Shown: in pieces, positions 1 through 7,961 of the stretch
Numbering within the stretch: position 1 is the first letter of the stretch
Layout of the letters: the number at the start of each line of letters is the position of its first letter
Origin: an uncultured Enterococcus sp.
GTDB taxonomy: Bacteria; Bacillota; Bacilli; Lactobacillales; Enterococcaceae
DNA length: 20,937 bases
Assembly (NCBI GenBank): GCA_946409145.1
Contig: CAMJVA010000007.1
Span: forward strand, 1 to 20,937
Reading direction: 5' to 3'
Translations under genes and position numbers: made by a program
The notes under the pieces: model-generated
Told to the model about the DNA's origin: nothing
Databases searched by the model: none
Seen by the model: the letters and a program-made list of their open reading frames with translations, nothing else

Positions 1-1724
1 GGAATTTCATAACCTTTTGCTTTGTAGACTTTACCATTATCTGTAAAGAATAATAGAGTGTCATGAGTGGAAGCTGAAATGAGATTTTTTACAAAATCAT
101 CATCGTGCATGCCCATTCCTTGAACTCCGCGACCCCCACGACGTTGAGATCTGAATTCAGTTTGCGAAACCCGTTTAATGTAGCCATTATTAGTTAAAGT
201 AATCACTACTTCTTCTTCTTCAATCAGGTCTTCATCTTCTAAAGATAAAACTTCTCCCACTAGAAGTTCCGTGCGACGTTCATCACCAAAACGATCTCTC
301 ACTTCTCCTAATTCAGTATTAATAATCTCTGTAATCCGTTCAGGACGCGCTAAAATATCTGTTAAATCTTCAATTAAAACTAAAAGATTTTGATATTCTT
401 CTTCAATTTTTTCTCGTTCCAACCCCGTTAATCGGCGTAAACGCATATCTAAAATCGCTTGAGCTTGACGATCAGAAAAAGCAAAACGTTCAATTAAACG
501 TCCTTTGGCTTCTTCGTCTCCTTTAGAACTTCTGATAATATGAATAATTTCATCAATATGATCTAAGGCAATGCGTAAGCCTTCTAAAATATGAGCTCTC
601 GCTTCAGCTTTTTTCTTATCAAAAATAGTCCGGCGAGTAATAATTTCTCGTTGATGTTCAATATAATTTTCTAAAATTGCTTTTAGACTTAAAACTTTTG
701 GCACACCATTCACAATAGCTAACATGTTAAAACCAAAAGAAGTTTGTAAACTTGTTAATTTATACAAATTATTTAATAAAACAGAGGCGGAAACATCCCG
801 TCTTGTTTCAATCACAATGCGCATTCCTTTACGAGAAGATTCATCTCGTAAAGCCGTAATACCTTCAATTTTTTTATCCCGATGAAGTTCAGAGATTCGT
901 TCAATTAAGCGAGCTTTATTGACCATATAAGGTAATTCAGTGACTAAAATTCTTTCTTTACCATTAGGCAGTTGTTCAATTTCTACTTTAGCCCGAATGG
1001 TAATGGAACCTTTACCTGTTTCATAAGCTCTTCTAATCCCTGATTTTCCCATTACCAAACCACCTGTTGGGAAATCTGGTCCTGGAATAACTTCCATTAA
1101 TTCTTGAGTAGTGGCTTCAGGGTTATCCATTAACAAATGAATCCCATTAATCACTTCTCCTAAATTATGTGGAGGAATATTAGTGGCCATTCCTACAGCA
1201 ATCCCTGTTGCGCCATTCACTAAAAGGTTAGGGAAGCGGGAAGGGAGGACTTCTGGTTCTCGTTCTGAACCATCGTAGTTATCTGTAAAGTCCACAGTAT
1301 CTTTATTAATATCTCTTAACATTTCTAAAGCAATTTTTGACATTCTTGCTTCAGTGTATCGCATTGCAGCCGCAGAATCTCCATCAACAGATCCAAAGTT
1401 TCCGTGACCATCCACTAACATGTAACGGTAAGAAAATGGTTGCGCCATTCGAACCATAGATTCATAAATTGCAGAATCTCCGTGAGGGTGATACTTACCC
1501 ATAACATCCCCAACTAAACGAGCGGATTTTTTATGAGGTTTATCAGGAGTCACTCCTAATTCGTTCATTCCGTATAAAATACGGCGATGAACTGGTTTTA
1601 ATCCATCCCTTACATCTGGGAGAGCCCGAGCAACAATAACACTCATGGCATAGTCAATAAAGGATTCCTTCATCTCAGATGCTAAATTAACGTCTTGAAT
1701 ATTTTCCATTTTTTCTTCAGCCAT
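1..1724 (-). CDS. gyrA: DNA gyrase subunit A, C-terminal part outside the window
   Basis: Breakage-reunion subunit of DNA gyrase, which with GyrB introduces negative supercoils using ATP. I translated it by hand from the minus strand. It starts with ATG at 1724 (MAEEKMENIQDVNLASEMKE), preceded by a GGAGGG ribosome-binding site that overlaps the end of gyrB. About 574 codons are present. The active-site tyrosine lies in AAMRYTEARM (about Tyr123). The quinolone-resistance region reads GKYHPHGDSAIYESMVRMAQ with Ser84 and Glu88, the usual drug-sensitive residues. Near the window edge the GyrA box QRRGGRG opens the first blade of the C-terminal DNA-wrapping domain, so the remaining blades are missing only because the window ends. 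It is the last visible gene of the yaaA-recF-gyrB-gyrA operon, 16 nt after gyrB. Confidence 0.97.
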   Translation of the reverse strand, partial: MAEEKMENIQDVNLASEMKESFIDYAMSVIVARALPDVRDGLKPVHRRILYGMNELGVTPDKPHKKSARLVGDVMGKYHPHGDSAIYESMVRMAQPFSYRYMLVDGHGNFGSVDGDSAAAMRYTEARMSKIALEMLRDINKDTVDFTDNYDGSEREPEVLPSRFPNLLVNGATGIAVGMATNIPPHNLGEVINGIHLLMDNPEATTQELMEVIPGPDFPTGGLVMGKSGIRRAYETGKGSITIRAKVEIEQLPNGKERILVTELPYMVNKARLIERISELHRDKKIEGITALRDESSRKGMRIVIETRRDVSASVLLNNLYKLTSLQTSFGFNMLAIVNGVPKVLSLKAILENYIEHQREIITRRTIFDKKKAEARAHILEGLRIALDHIDEIIHIIRSSKGDEEAKGRLIERFAFSDRQAQAILDMRLRRLTGLEREKIEEEYQNLLVLIEDLTDILARPERITEIINTELGEVRDRFGDERRTELLVGEVLSLEDEDLIEEEEVVITLTNNGYIKRVSQTEFRSQRRGGRGVQGMGMHDDDFVKNLISASTHDTLLFFTDNGKVYKAKGYEI

Positions 1725-1740
1725 GAAGATAAATCCCTCC

Positions 1741-3690
1741 TTAAATATCTAAATTTTTAACATAATGTGCATTTTCTTCAATGAAAATTCTTCTTGGTTC
1801 TACTTTGTCACCCATGAGCATTTCAAATACTTGGTCCGCTTCAATGGCATCGTCAACACTTACTCGAGACATAATGCGGTTAGTTGGATCCATGGTCGTT
1901 TCCCATAATTGGTGGAAATCCATTTCTCCAAGACCTTTATACCGTTGAACCGTAGCTTTTGGTGTTTTTGGTAAATTTTCCAAGGTTTGATTTAATAATT
2001 CATCAGAATTTTTCCCTGAAGGAATGTAGGTAATATTTTTCCCTTGTTTGACACCGTACAAAGGTGGTTGAGCAATATAAACATAACCTGCTTCCACAAT
2101 TGGGCGCATGTAACGATAAAATAAAGTTAAGAGTAGGGTTCTAATGTGAGCCCCGTCCACATCCGCATCGGTCATAATCACTAATTTGTGATATCTGGCT
2201 TTACTTACATCAAAATCAGAGCCAAAGCCGGTACCCATAGCTGTAAATAAAGAGCGAATTTCTTCATTGGCTAAAATTTTATCCATGCTGGCTTTTTCCA
2301 CGTTTAAAATTTTACCCCGAATCGGTAAAATTGCTTGAAATTCTCGATCTCGCCCTTGTTTAGCAGAGCCTCCAGCGGAATCTCCTTCCACAATGAACAA
2401 TTCGCATTTTTCTGCGTTATTAGAAGAGCAGTCTGCTAATTTTCCTGGAAGATTAGAAATTTCTAAAGCAGATTTTCTTCTCGTTACTTCCCGAGCTCTT
2501 TTAGCAGCTAAACGGGCCTTAGAAGCAATGGTTCCTTTTTCAATAATTTTTCTGGCCACAGTAGGATTTTCTAATAAGAACTTGTTAAAGTGTTCCGAAA
2601 AGAGACGGTCAGTCACAGTTCTAACTTCCGAATTTCCTAATTTAGTTTTGGTTTGTCCTTCAAATTGCGGATCTGGATGCTTAATGGAAATAACGGCAGT
2701 TAAACCTTCTCTCACATCTTCACCAGTTAAATTTTCATCTGTTTCTTTCATGAGTTTCGTTTTTCTAGCGTAATCATTAATCACTCGAGTTAAAGCTGTT
2801 TTAAAGCCAGATTCATGGGTTCCACCTTCATAAGTATGAATATTGTTGGCAAAACTCATAATATTGGTGTGATAACCATCTGTATATTGCATGGAAACTT
2901 CTACAACAATATCTTGTTGTTCGCCTTCCAGAAAAATAGGTTCAGGGAAGATAACTGTTTTATGTTCATTTAAAAAGGACACATAGCTTTTAATGCCCCC
3001 TTCAAAGTGAAATTCTTTTTTCACTGGTGTTTCTGGACGTTTATCTTCAATGGAAATTTTTAAACCGCGATTTAAAAAAGCTAATTCTCTAATCCGCACA
3101 GAAAGTTTATTAAAATCATATTCGGTAGTTTCTTTAAAAATTTCTGGATCTGGAACAAAGTGCACAGTGGTTCCGTGGCGATCTGTAGTACCGATGATTT
3201 TTAAATCATCTACCACATGACCTCGTTGGTATTCTTGGTAATAAATTTGTCCATCTTTATACACTTTTACGTCTAAAGATTTAGATAAAGCATTAACTAC
3301 AGAAGAACCAACACCGTGAAGTCCACCAGAAACTTTGTACCCTCCACCGCCGAATTTTCCTCCTGCGTGCAAAATAGTAAAGACCGTTTCTACAGCAGGA
3401 CGACCGGTTTTTTCTTGAATCCCTACTGGAATGCCTCGGCCATCATCAATAACCGTAATGGAATTATCTTTTTCTACAATAACTTGAATTTCTTTACTAA
3501 ATCCAGCTAAGGCTTCGTCAATGGAGTTGTCGACAATTTCCCACACTAAATGGTGCAAGCCTTCTCCACTAGTGGAGCCAATATACATTCCTGGACGTTT
3601 TCTAACTGCTTCTAGACCTTCTAAAACTTGAATTTGACTGGCATCATATTCTTCTGCCAATTCTTTCATTGATTTTTTTTCTTCTGTCAA
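1741..3690 (-). CDS. gyrB: DNA gyrase subunit B
   Basis: ATPase subunit of DNA gyrase, full length at 649 aa. The GHKL ATP-binding fold shows EIVDNSIDEA (51-60), DDGRGIP (82-88) and GGLHGVG (122-128). The Toprim domain shows EGDSAGGSA (435-443), PIRGKILNVEKA and the metal-binding DADVDG (508-513). The C-terminal GyrA-contact segment (QRYKGLGEM, then MDPTNR) is intact. The start is a TTG codon at 3690 that shares four bases (TTGA) with the recF stop; an AGGGAG ribosome-binding site lies at suitable spacing inside the end of recF. The alternative is an in-frame ATG at 3669, giving 642 aa and losing MTEEKKS. The overlap suggests translation coupled to recF. The identification is certain; only the start codon is open. 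Confidence 0.97.
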   Translation of the reverse strand: MTEEKKSMKELAEEYDASQIQVLEGLEAVRKRPGMYIGSTSGEGLHHLVWEIVDNSIDEALAGFSKEIQVIVEKDNSITVIDDGRGIPVGIQEKTGRPAVETVFTILHAGGKFGGGGYKVSGGLHGVGSSVVNALSKSLDVKVYKDGQIYYQEYQRGHVVDDLKIIGTTDRHGTTVHFVPDPEIFKETTEYDFNKLSVRIRELAFLNRGLKISIEDKRPETPVKKEFHFEGGIKSYVSFLNEHKTVIFPEPIFLEGEQQDIVVEVSMQYTDGYHTNIMSFANNIHTYEGGTHESGFKTALTRVINDYARKTKLMKETDENLTGEDVREGLTAVISIKHPDPQFEGQTKTKLGNSEVRTVTDRLFSEHFNKFLLENPTVARKIIEKGTIASKARLAAKRAREVTRRKSALEISNLPGKLADCSSNNAEKCELFIVEGDSAGGSAKQGRDREFQAILPIRGKILNVEKASMDKILANEEIRSLFTAMGTGFGSDFDVSKARYHKLVIMTDADVDGAHIRTLLLTLFYRYMRPIVEAGYVYIAQPPLYGVKQGKNITYIPSGKNSDELLNQTLENLPKTPKATVQRYKGLGEMDFHQLWETTMDPTNRIMSRVSVDDAIEADQVFEMLMGDKVEPRRIFIEENAHYVKNLDI

Positions 3691-4799
3691 GCTTGTTCTC
3701 CCTGCCTTTCAATACTTCCTTTTTTCACATAAAAAATATCTGGGGTCACTGTTAAATTATTTTGTAAATGCGTTAAGGTTGTGGTGGTTAAAAATGTTTG
3801 GACTTTTCCTTCAATAGCCGAAAGTAAATGAAGTTGCCGATTATCATCTAACTCACTCATCACATCGTCTAAAAGTAAAATGGGATATTCTCCAATTTCT
3901 TCTTTCATTAAATCAATTTCAGCTAATTTCACACATAAAGCTGTGGTACGTTGTTGCCCTTGGGAACCAAAGGCTTGCACGTTAATGCCATTAATAAAAA
4001 AAAGAAGGTCATCTCGATGTGGACCAATTAAAGTTGTTTTGCGAAAAAGCTCTTGGGCTTTTTTTTCTTCCAAAGCTTCTTTAAACAATCCACTAATGAC
4101 TTCTTTATTTTTTTCTTTCACTGGAAGATAACTGTCATAACTTAAGGTGACGGCTTCTTTTCCTGAGGTAATTTCTTCTTGGATTTTTGCCATAAATCCT
4201 TCTAATTTTTCAATGAATAAAAGTCGTTGAAAAATAACTTCCGTGCCACTTTTAACAAATTCATCAGTTAAAACAGAAAGGAGCACTGGATCAATTTTTT
4301 CTTGTTTTAAATAGGCATTGCGCTGTTTTAAAAGTTGATTAAAACGCACTAGTTCATATAAATAAACAGGAGAAATTTGGCCTAATTCCATGTCGAGAAA
4401 TCTTCTTCGGACACTGGGGGCACCTTTCACTAAAGCTAAGTCCTCTGGAGCAAATAAAATCACATTTAAATGACCAATATAAGCACTTAATTTTTTTTGT
4501 TCTAAGTAATTGACCTTGGTTTTTCGCCCTTTTTTAGTCAGTAACACTTCTAAAGGCAGACGAGAGTGTTCTTTTTCAATTAAACCGGACACTTTTGCAA
4601 AATCACTATCCCACTTGATTAATTCTTTTTCATTGTGCGTTCGATGACTTTTGCTCATGGCTAAAGTGTAAATAGCCTCTAAAATATTGGTTTTTCCTTG
4701 GGCATTTTCCCCAAGAAAAATATTTAAAGATTTAGGAAAATCTAATTCTAAGCTAGAATAGTTGCGGAAATTTTCTAAAGATAAGTGACTTAATTTCAT
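3687..4799 (-). CDS. recF: DNA replication and repair protein RecF
   Basis: SMC-like ATPase that binds gapped DNA with RecO and RecR and helps load RecA during recombinational repair; cytoplasmic. The protein is 370 aa, normal for RecF. It shows Walker A GENAQGKT (30-37), an ABC-type signature in GSQGQQRTTALCVKLAEID, and Walker B PILLLDDVMSELDDNR near the C terminus. The ATG start at 4799 overlaps the yaaA stop by four bases (ATGA), and its own stop overlaps the gyrB start. Such tight packing implies a single transcript and coupled translation. The position between yaaA and gyrB is the classic arrangement in Firmicutes. Nothing is missing or unusual in the protein. Confidence 0.97.
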   Translation of the reverse strand: MKLSHLSLENFRNYSSLELDFPKSLNIFLGENAQGKTNILEAIYTLAMSKSHRTHNEKELIKWDSDFAKVSGLIEKEHSRLPLEVLLTKKGRKTKVNYLEQKKLSAYIGHLNVILFAPEDLALVKGAPSVRRRFLDMELGQISPVYLYELVRFNQLLKQRNAYLKQEKIDPVLLSVLTDEFVKSGTEVIFQRLLFIEKLEGFMAKIQEEITSGKEAVTLSYDSYLPVKEKNKEVISGLFKEALEEKKAQELFRKTTLIGPHRDDLLFFINGINVQAFGSQGQQRTTALCVKLAEIDLMKEEIGEYPILLLDDVMSELDDNRQLHLLSAIEGKVQTFLTTTTLTHLQNNLTVTPDIFYVKKGSIERQGEQA

Positions 4800-5050
4800 T
4801 GTTCTTCACTATCTTTTTCAGAATCTTCTTCCGTATTTTTTGCCATAAAAAAAGTACCTTCTTCAGGTAACTCCACCATTTGACCAGGATATAACTTACG
4901 ACCTCGTCTATTTTCTAGCTGACCATCTACAAAAACACTGTTTTCTTGTAGGTACCATTTACTCATACCTCCTGAAGAAATAACGTTTAATTCTTTCAGT
5001 AATTGGCCTAAGGTAATGTATTCCGTGTTCAAGATATATTTTCTTTTCAT
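4796..5050 (-). CDS. yaaA: S4-domain RNA-binding protein YaaA
   Basis: Small S4-domain protein of 84 aa. The S4 RNA-binding fold spans roughly residues 12-63, with GMSKWYLQENSVFVDGQLEN and RRGRKLYPGQMVELP as its core. The C-terminal 15 residues are a highly acidic tail (TEEDSEKDSEEQ). In Firmicutes this gene lies between dnaN and recF; its family has been linked to ribosome assembly, but I see nothing here that proves a role. The ATG at 5050 has a strong AAAGGAGGC ribosome-binding site. It is the first gene of the yaaA-recF-gyrB-gyrA operon and is preceded by a near-consensus promoter, so it is transcribed separately from dnaA-dnaN, although the same strand is used. Confidence 0.9.
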   Translation of the reverse strand: MKRKYILNTEYITLGQLLKELNVISSGGMSKWYLQENSVFVDGQLENRRGRKLYPGQMVELPEEGTFFMAKNTEEDSEKDSEEQ

Positions 5051-5084
5051 ACGCCGCCTCCTTTGGCCGAAAATATCTACTTAT

Positions 5085-5113
5085 ATTATACCTTTTTTTT
5101 AAGGTGATTTCAA
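5085..5113 (-). promoter_or_regulatory. Sigma-A type promoter for yaaA-recF-gyrB-gyrA
   Basis: Read on the minus strand, TTGAAA (5113-5108) is followed by 17 bases and then a perfect TATAAT (5090-5085). Transcription would start near 5078, about 27 nt before the yaaA start codon. It is the first strong promoter after the dnaN terminator. One copy of a 29-bp-spaced repeat overlaps the -35 element and spacer. Confidence 0.82.
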
Positions 5114-5183
5114 TAATATGGGAAATTTTAAGGGCTTTTAGGAAAATTTTTTCCTTTTAAGGTGATTTGCTTATTTGCCAAAA
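5097..5183. repeat. Three TTTTAAGG repeats at exact 29-bp spacing
   Basis: TTTTAAGG occurs at 5097-5104, 5126-5133 and 5155-5162, each 29 bp apart. The first and third copies match over 14 bases (TTTTAAGGTGATTT). A short palindrome, GGAAAATTTTTTCC, sits at 5141-5154 within the second unit. The first copy overlaps the -35 side of the yaaA operon promoter and the others lie upstream of it, so the array is placed like an operator. AT-rich sequence can produce such repeats by chance; function is inferred only from position and regular spacing. Confidence 0.5.
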
Positions 5184-5218
5184 AAAAGCAGAAATCGCCA
5201 TTTTTTAGCGATTTCTGC
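5180..5218 (-). terminator. Intrinsic terminator after dnaN
   Basis: A perfect 11-bp stem (GCAGAAATCGC at 5188-5198 with GCGATTTCTGC at 5208-5218) has a 9-nt loop. On the minus strand it is followed by eight T residues (5187-5180). It lies about 40 nt past the dnaN stop and separates dnaA-dnaN from the yaaA operon. Confidence 0.9.
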
Positions 5219-5256
5219 AAAGAAAGCTGCAAAAAACTTTTCAGCTTGGAATTTTT

Positions 5257-6384
5257 TTAATTTGTCCGAACAGGGGTAATTAATTGAATAAAAGCTTCAC
5301 TGCTTTCCACAGGTTCCAAGGTAAAAGGTCTAACTGGAGAAATAAAGTGAATGGCAATATCAATATCTCCAAAAGCTTTTAGAGCATCTTTCATATAATC
5401 TGGATTAAATGAAATTTCTAAAGGATCCCCAGAAACTTTTTCATAACTTAATTCTTCTTCCACATAACCTACCTCAGGAGAGTTACCAGAAAGTAAAATA
5501 TGTGCATCAGAAATAGTTAATTTAACAATATTATTTCGTCCTTCATGACTTAAAAGAGAGGCTCTTTCAATCGCTTGTGCTAAAGTGTGGCCGTTAAAAA
5601 CAGCTTCCGTATTAAAACTTGTAGGAATTAAACGAGAAGTGTCAGGATAATTTCCTTCTAAAAGACGAGAGTAAAAATACATATTACTTGTTTTAAAGAC
5701 CACTTGGTTTTCCATAATGGCCATTTCTACTAATTCATTTTCATCACTAAAGGAACGAGATAATTCCGTTAATGATTTTCCTGGAATAACCATGTTAAAA
5801 GAAATATTACTATCTACGTTAATTTTTCTTTGACTTAAACGGTGAGAGTCAGTGGCAACAGCTGTGAGTAAGCCGTCTTTTAAGGTAAAGTGAACCCCTG
5901 TTAAAATAGGGCGACTTTCATGTTGGGAAACAGAAAAAACTGTCTCATTAATTAATTGAGTAAAAATTTTAGCTTCTAATTGAATTTTATTTTCTGCATC
6001 AATGGCAGGTAAGTGTGGATAATTATCCGCACCTAAACCGTTCACCACAAATTCTGCTTTACCAGAAGAAATTTTTACTTGTTGGTTTTCTGTTACTTCA
6101 AAGGTGAAAAATTCTTCTGGTAAACGACGAATAATATCAGAGAAAAATCTTGCTTGTAACACAATAGCTCCCGTTTCAGCAATATCCATTTGGGCTTTTT
6201 CATCGTCAGCTTTAAGCAAGGTTTCAATAGAAATATCCGTGTTACTTCCTGTTAATTGTAATCCTTCTTTGGTTAAGAGGATTTTAACCCCAGTTAAAAT
6301 AGGAATTGTTGTTTTAGAGGAAATAGCTCTTTGTACCGTTTGTAATTCTTGTAAAAAACGTAACCGATTTAACGTTACTTTCAT
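5257..6384 (-). CDS. dnaN: DNA polymerase III beta subunit (sliding clamp)
   Basis: Ring-shaped processivity clamp that encircles DNA and tethers the replicative polymerase and many repair factors. The protein is 375 aa from the chosen start, the usual length for three clamp domains. The N terminus reads MKVTLNRLRFLQELQTVQRA and the C terminus ends FIQLITPVRTN, the conserved LxTPVR-type tail of Firmicute clamps. The ATG at 6384 was chosen because AAGGAG lies eight bases upstream. A GTG three codons earlier (6393) is in frame but would place the ribosome-binding site too close. It follows dnaA across a spacer that contains the replication unwinding site, and it ends at a strong terminator. I found no convincing separate promoter in the spacer, so read-through from dnaA is likely. 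Confidence 0.97.
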   Translation of the reverse strand: MKVTLNRLRFLQELQTVQRAISSKTTIPILTGVKILLTKEGLQLTGSNTDISIETLLKADDEKAQMDIAETGAIVLQARFFSDIIRRLPEEFFTFEVTENQQVKISSGKAEFVVNGLGADNYPHLPAIDAENKIQLEAKIFTQLINETVFSVSQHESRPILTGVHFTLKDGLLTAVATDSHRLSQRKINVDSNISFNMVIPGKSLTELSRSFSDENELVEMAIMENQVVFKTSNMYFYSRLLEGNYPDTSRLIPTSFNTEAVFNGHTLAQAIERASLLSHEGRNNIVKLTISDAHILLSGNSPEVGYVEEELSYEKVSGDPLEISFNPDYMKDALKAFGDIDIAIHFISPVRPFTLEPVESSEAFIQLITPVRTN

Positions 6385-6404
6385 ATAGGTCACTCCTTGT
6401 TTTA

Positions 6405-6544
6405 TTTTATTTAAATAATTAAGTAATAATAGTAATAGGTCCTGTGTATCCTGGGGATAAGTGGGGAAAAGTATTTAAAATAAAAGTTTTCCACTTGTGG
6501 ATAAGTTGTGGATAAGTTAGAAAGTTTTTCTGAAGTTTTCCACA
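6405..6544. other. oriC: Origin of replication, dnaA-dnaN side, with DnaA boxes and DnaA-trios
   Basis: Two perfect DnaA boxes (TTATCCACA on the minus strand) lie at 6507-6515 and 6496-6504, separated by two bases. One-mismatch boxes lie at 6452-6460 (TTATCCCCA) and 6536-6544 (TTTTCCACA). Reading from dnaA to dnaN, six consecutive triplets CTA TTA CTA TTA TTA CTT occupy 6438-6421. Their complements fit the published DnaA-trio rule 3'-[G/A]A[T/A]-5'. AT-only sequence follows to about 6405. This is the layout of the Bacillus subtilis unwinding region downstream of dnaA, so this spacer is the probable site of strand opening. Confidence 0.85.
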
Positions 6545-6558
6545 AGGGAAAAAGAACT

Positions 6559-7893
6559 TTATTGGACTAACTTACTTTTTAGTTCATTGATTTCTTTTAA
6601 AATCGTCGGATCTGTTTCTAATAATTGCTGAATTTTTTCGTGGGCATGAATCACTGTAGTGTGATCTTTTCCGCCAAATTCCGCGCCGATTTTAGGAAGA
6701 GAGCTTTCTGTGAGTTCTCTTGCTAAATACATAGCAATTTGTCTTGGAACCACGATGGTTTTCACCCGTTTTTTTCCTTTTAAATCTTTTAAAGGAATGT
6801 GATAAAATTTCGCCACTTCTTCTTGAATGAGTAAAATAGAGAGTTCGTGGCTTTTGTGATTTGGTTTTAAACTTTTTAAAGCATCAGCAGCTAAACTAGT
6901 GGAAATTTCTTGCCCGTTCATGGTGGCATAGGCTTGTACTCTGACTAAAGCACCTTCAAGTTCTCTAATATTTGAGTCAATTTGTCCGGCAATATAGCTT
7001 AAAGTATCGTCAGGAATTTCTAAGCGTTCAGCGTCAGCTTTTTTTCGTAAAATCGCAATTCTCGTTTCTAAATCAGGGGGAGTAATGTCAATAGATAAGC
7101 CCCAAGCAAAGCGAGAGACCAAGCGTTCTTGCAGTTTTGGAATCTCATTTGGAAGACGATCAGAGGTTAAGACGATTTGTTTTTGATCATCATAAAGAGC
7201 ATTAAAAGTATGGAAAAATTCCTCTTGGGTAGCTTCTTTTTCAGCGAAAAATTGAATATCATCCACTAATAAAAGATCTACATTCCGATATTCTTTTCTA
7301 AATTCTTCTGTTTTATTGTATTGAATAGAAGTAATAAAATCGTTAGCAAAGGTTTCTGAAGAAACATATTTAATTTTTGCTTGAGGGTTGTATCTAAGCA
7401 TTTGATGACCAATAGCGTGCATTAAATGGGTTTTTCCTAAACCAACGCCTCCATAAAAGAATAAAGGATTATAAATAGAGCCTGGCTCTTCAGCTACGAC
7501 TAAGGCTGCAGCGTGAGCCATTTGGTTACCTTTACCAATGACAAAAGTATCAAAAGTATATTTAGGATTTAAAATGACTTTTTTTCCTGTTTCTGTAGGA
7601 ATTTGTTCTACAGCTTTTTTTTCTCGAGGAACTTCTGGTTCTTTTTGGTTGACTGCAGTAATAATGGGAGAAATTTCCTGATTGAAGAGGCGAAAACTAA
7701 TTTCCACAATTCGGGATGCGAGATTTTTTTCCCAATATTCTTTATGCAAGTCAGAGGGAACTTCAATATATATTTTTTGATTTTCTAGACGAATGGGACG
7801 AGCAGTCATAATCCAAGCATCAAAACTAGGCTTAGATAACTCTGTTTCATAAGTCCGTTTGATTTCATCCCACAAAGAGGTGATATCAGGCAT
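6559..7893 (-). CDS. dnaA: Chromosomal replication initiator protein DnaA
   Basis: AAA+ ATPase that binds DnaA boxes, melts the origin and recruits the helicase loader. The protein is 444 aa, a normal Firmicute length. Domain I is residues 1-80; a short charged linker follows (about 82-108). The AAA+ core has Walker A GGVGLGKT (148-155) and Walker B LLLVDD (207-212), with sensor 1 in VLTSDRLP. The C-terminal helix-turn-helix carries the DnaA signature GGKDHTTVIHAHEK (about 407-420), which reads the DnaA box. The ATG at 7893 has an AAAGGAGG ribosome-binding site. It is flanked on both sides by DnaA-box clusters. A DnaA box overlaps the predicted -35 element, so autoregulation is likely. Confidence 0.98.
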   Translation of the reverse strand: MPDITSLWDEIKRTYETELSKPSFDAWIMTARPIRLENQKIYIEVPSDLHKEYWEKNLASRIVEISFRLFNQEISPIITAVNQKEPEVPREKKAVEQIPTETGKKVILNPKYTFDTFVIGKGNQMAHAAALVVAEEPGSIYNPLFFYGGVGLGKTHLMHAIGHQMLRYNPQAKIKYVSSETFANDFITSIQYNKTEEFRKEYRNVDLLLVDDIQFFAEKEATQEEFFHTFNALYDDQKQIVLTSDRLPNEIPKLQERLVSRFAWGLSIDITPPDLETRIAILRKKADAERLEIPDDTLSYIAGQIDSNIRELEGALVRVQAYATMNGQEISTSLAADALKSLKPNHKSHELSILLIQEEVAKFYHIPLKDLKGKKRVKTIVVPRQIAMYLARELTESSLPKIGAEFGGKDHTTVIHAHEKIQQLLETDPTILKEINELKSKLVQ

Positions 7894-7932
7894 GAAAGAA
7901 CCTCCTTTTAGTTTTACACAACATACTTCATA

Positions 7933-7961
7933 ATTTTAGCATGATTACTTTGATTTTTCCA
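7933..7961 (-). promoter_or_regulatory. Predicted dnaA promoter overlapped by a DnaA box
   Basis: On the minus strand, TGGAAA (7961-7956) is followed by 17 bases and TAAAAT (7938-7933), preceded by TGC, an extended -10 element. Transcription would start near 7926, about 32 nt before dnaA. The DnaA-box variant TTTTCCACA (7955-7963) covers the -35 hexamer, which would allow DnaA to repress its own gene. The -35 matches consensus at four of six positions, so this is a good but unproven call. Confidence 0.6.

Noticed and set aside
1441..1520. Possible fluoroquinolone-resistance change in GyrA
   Set aside because: The key residues are the common Ser84 and Glu88, so no resistance substitution is seen at these positions.
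2393..2773. 126-codon plus-strand open frame opposite gyrB
   Set aside because: It lies entirely antisense to the conserved GyrB Toprim region and has no ribosome-binding site or recognisable domain; it is a shadow frame.
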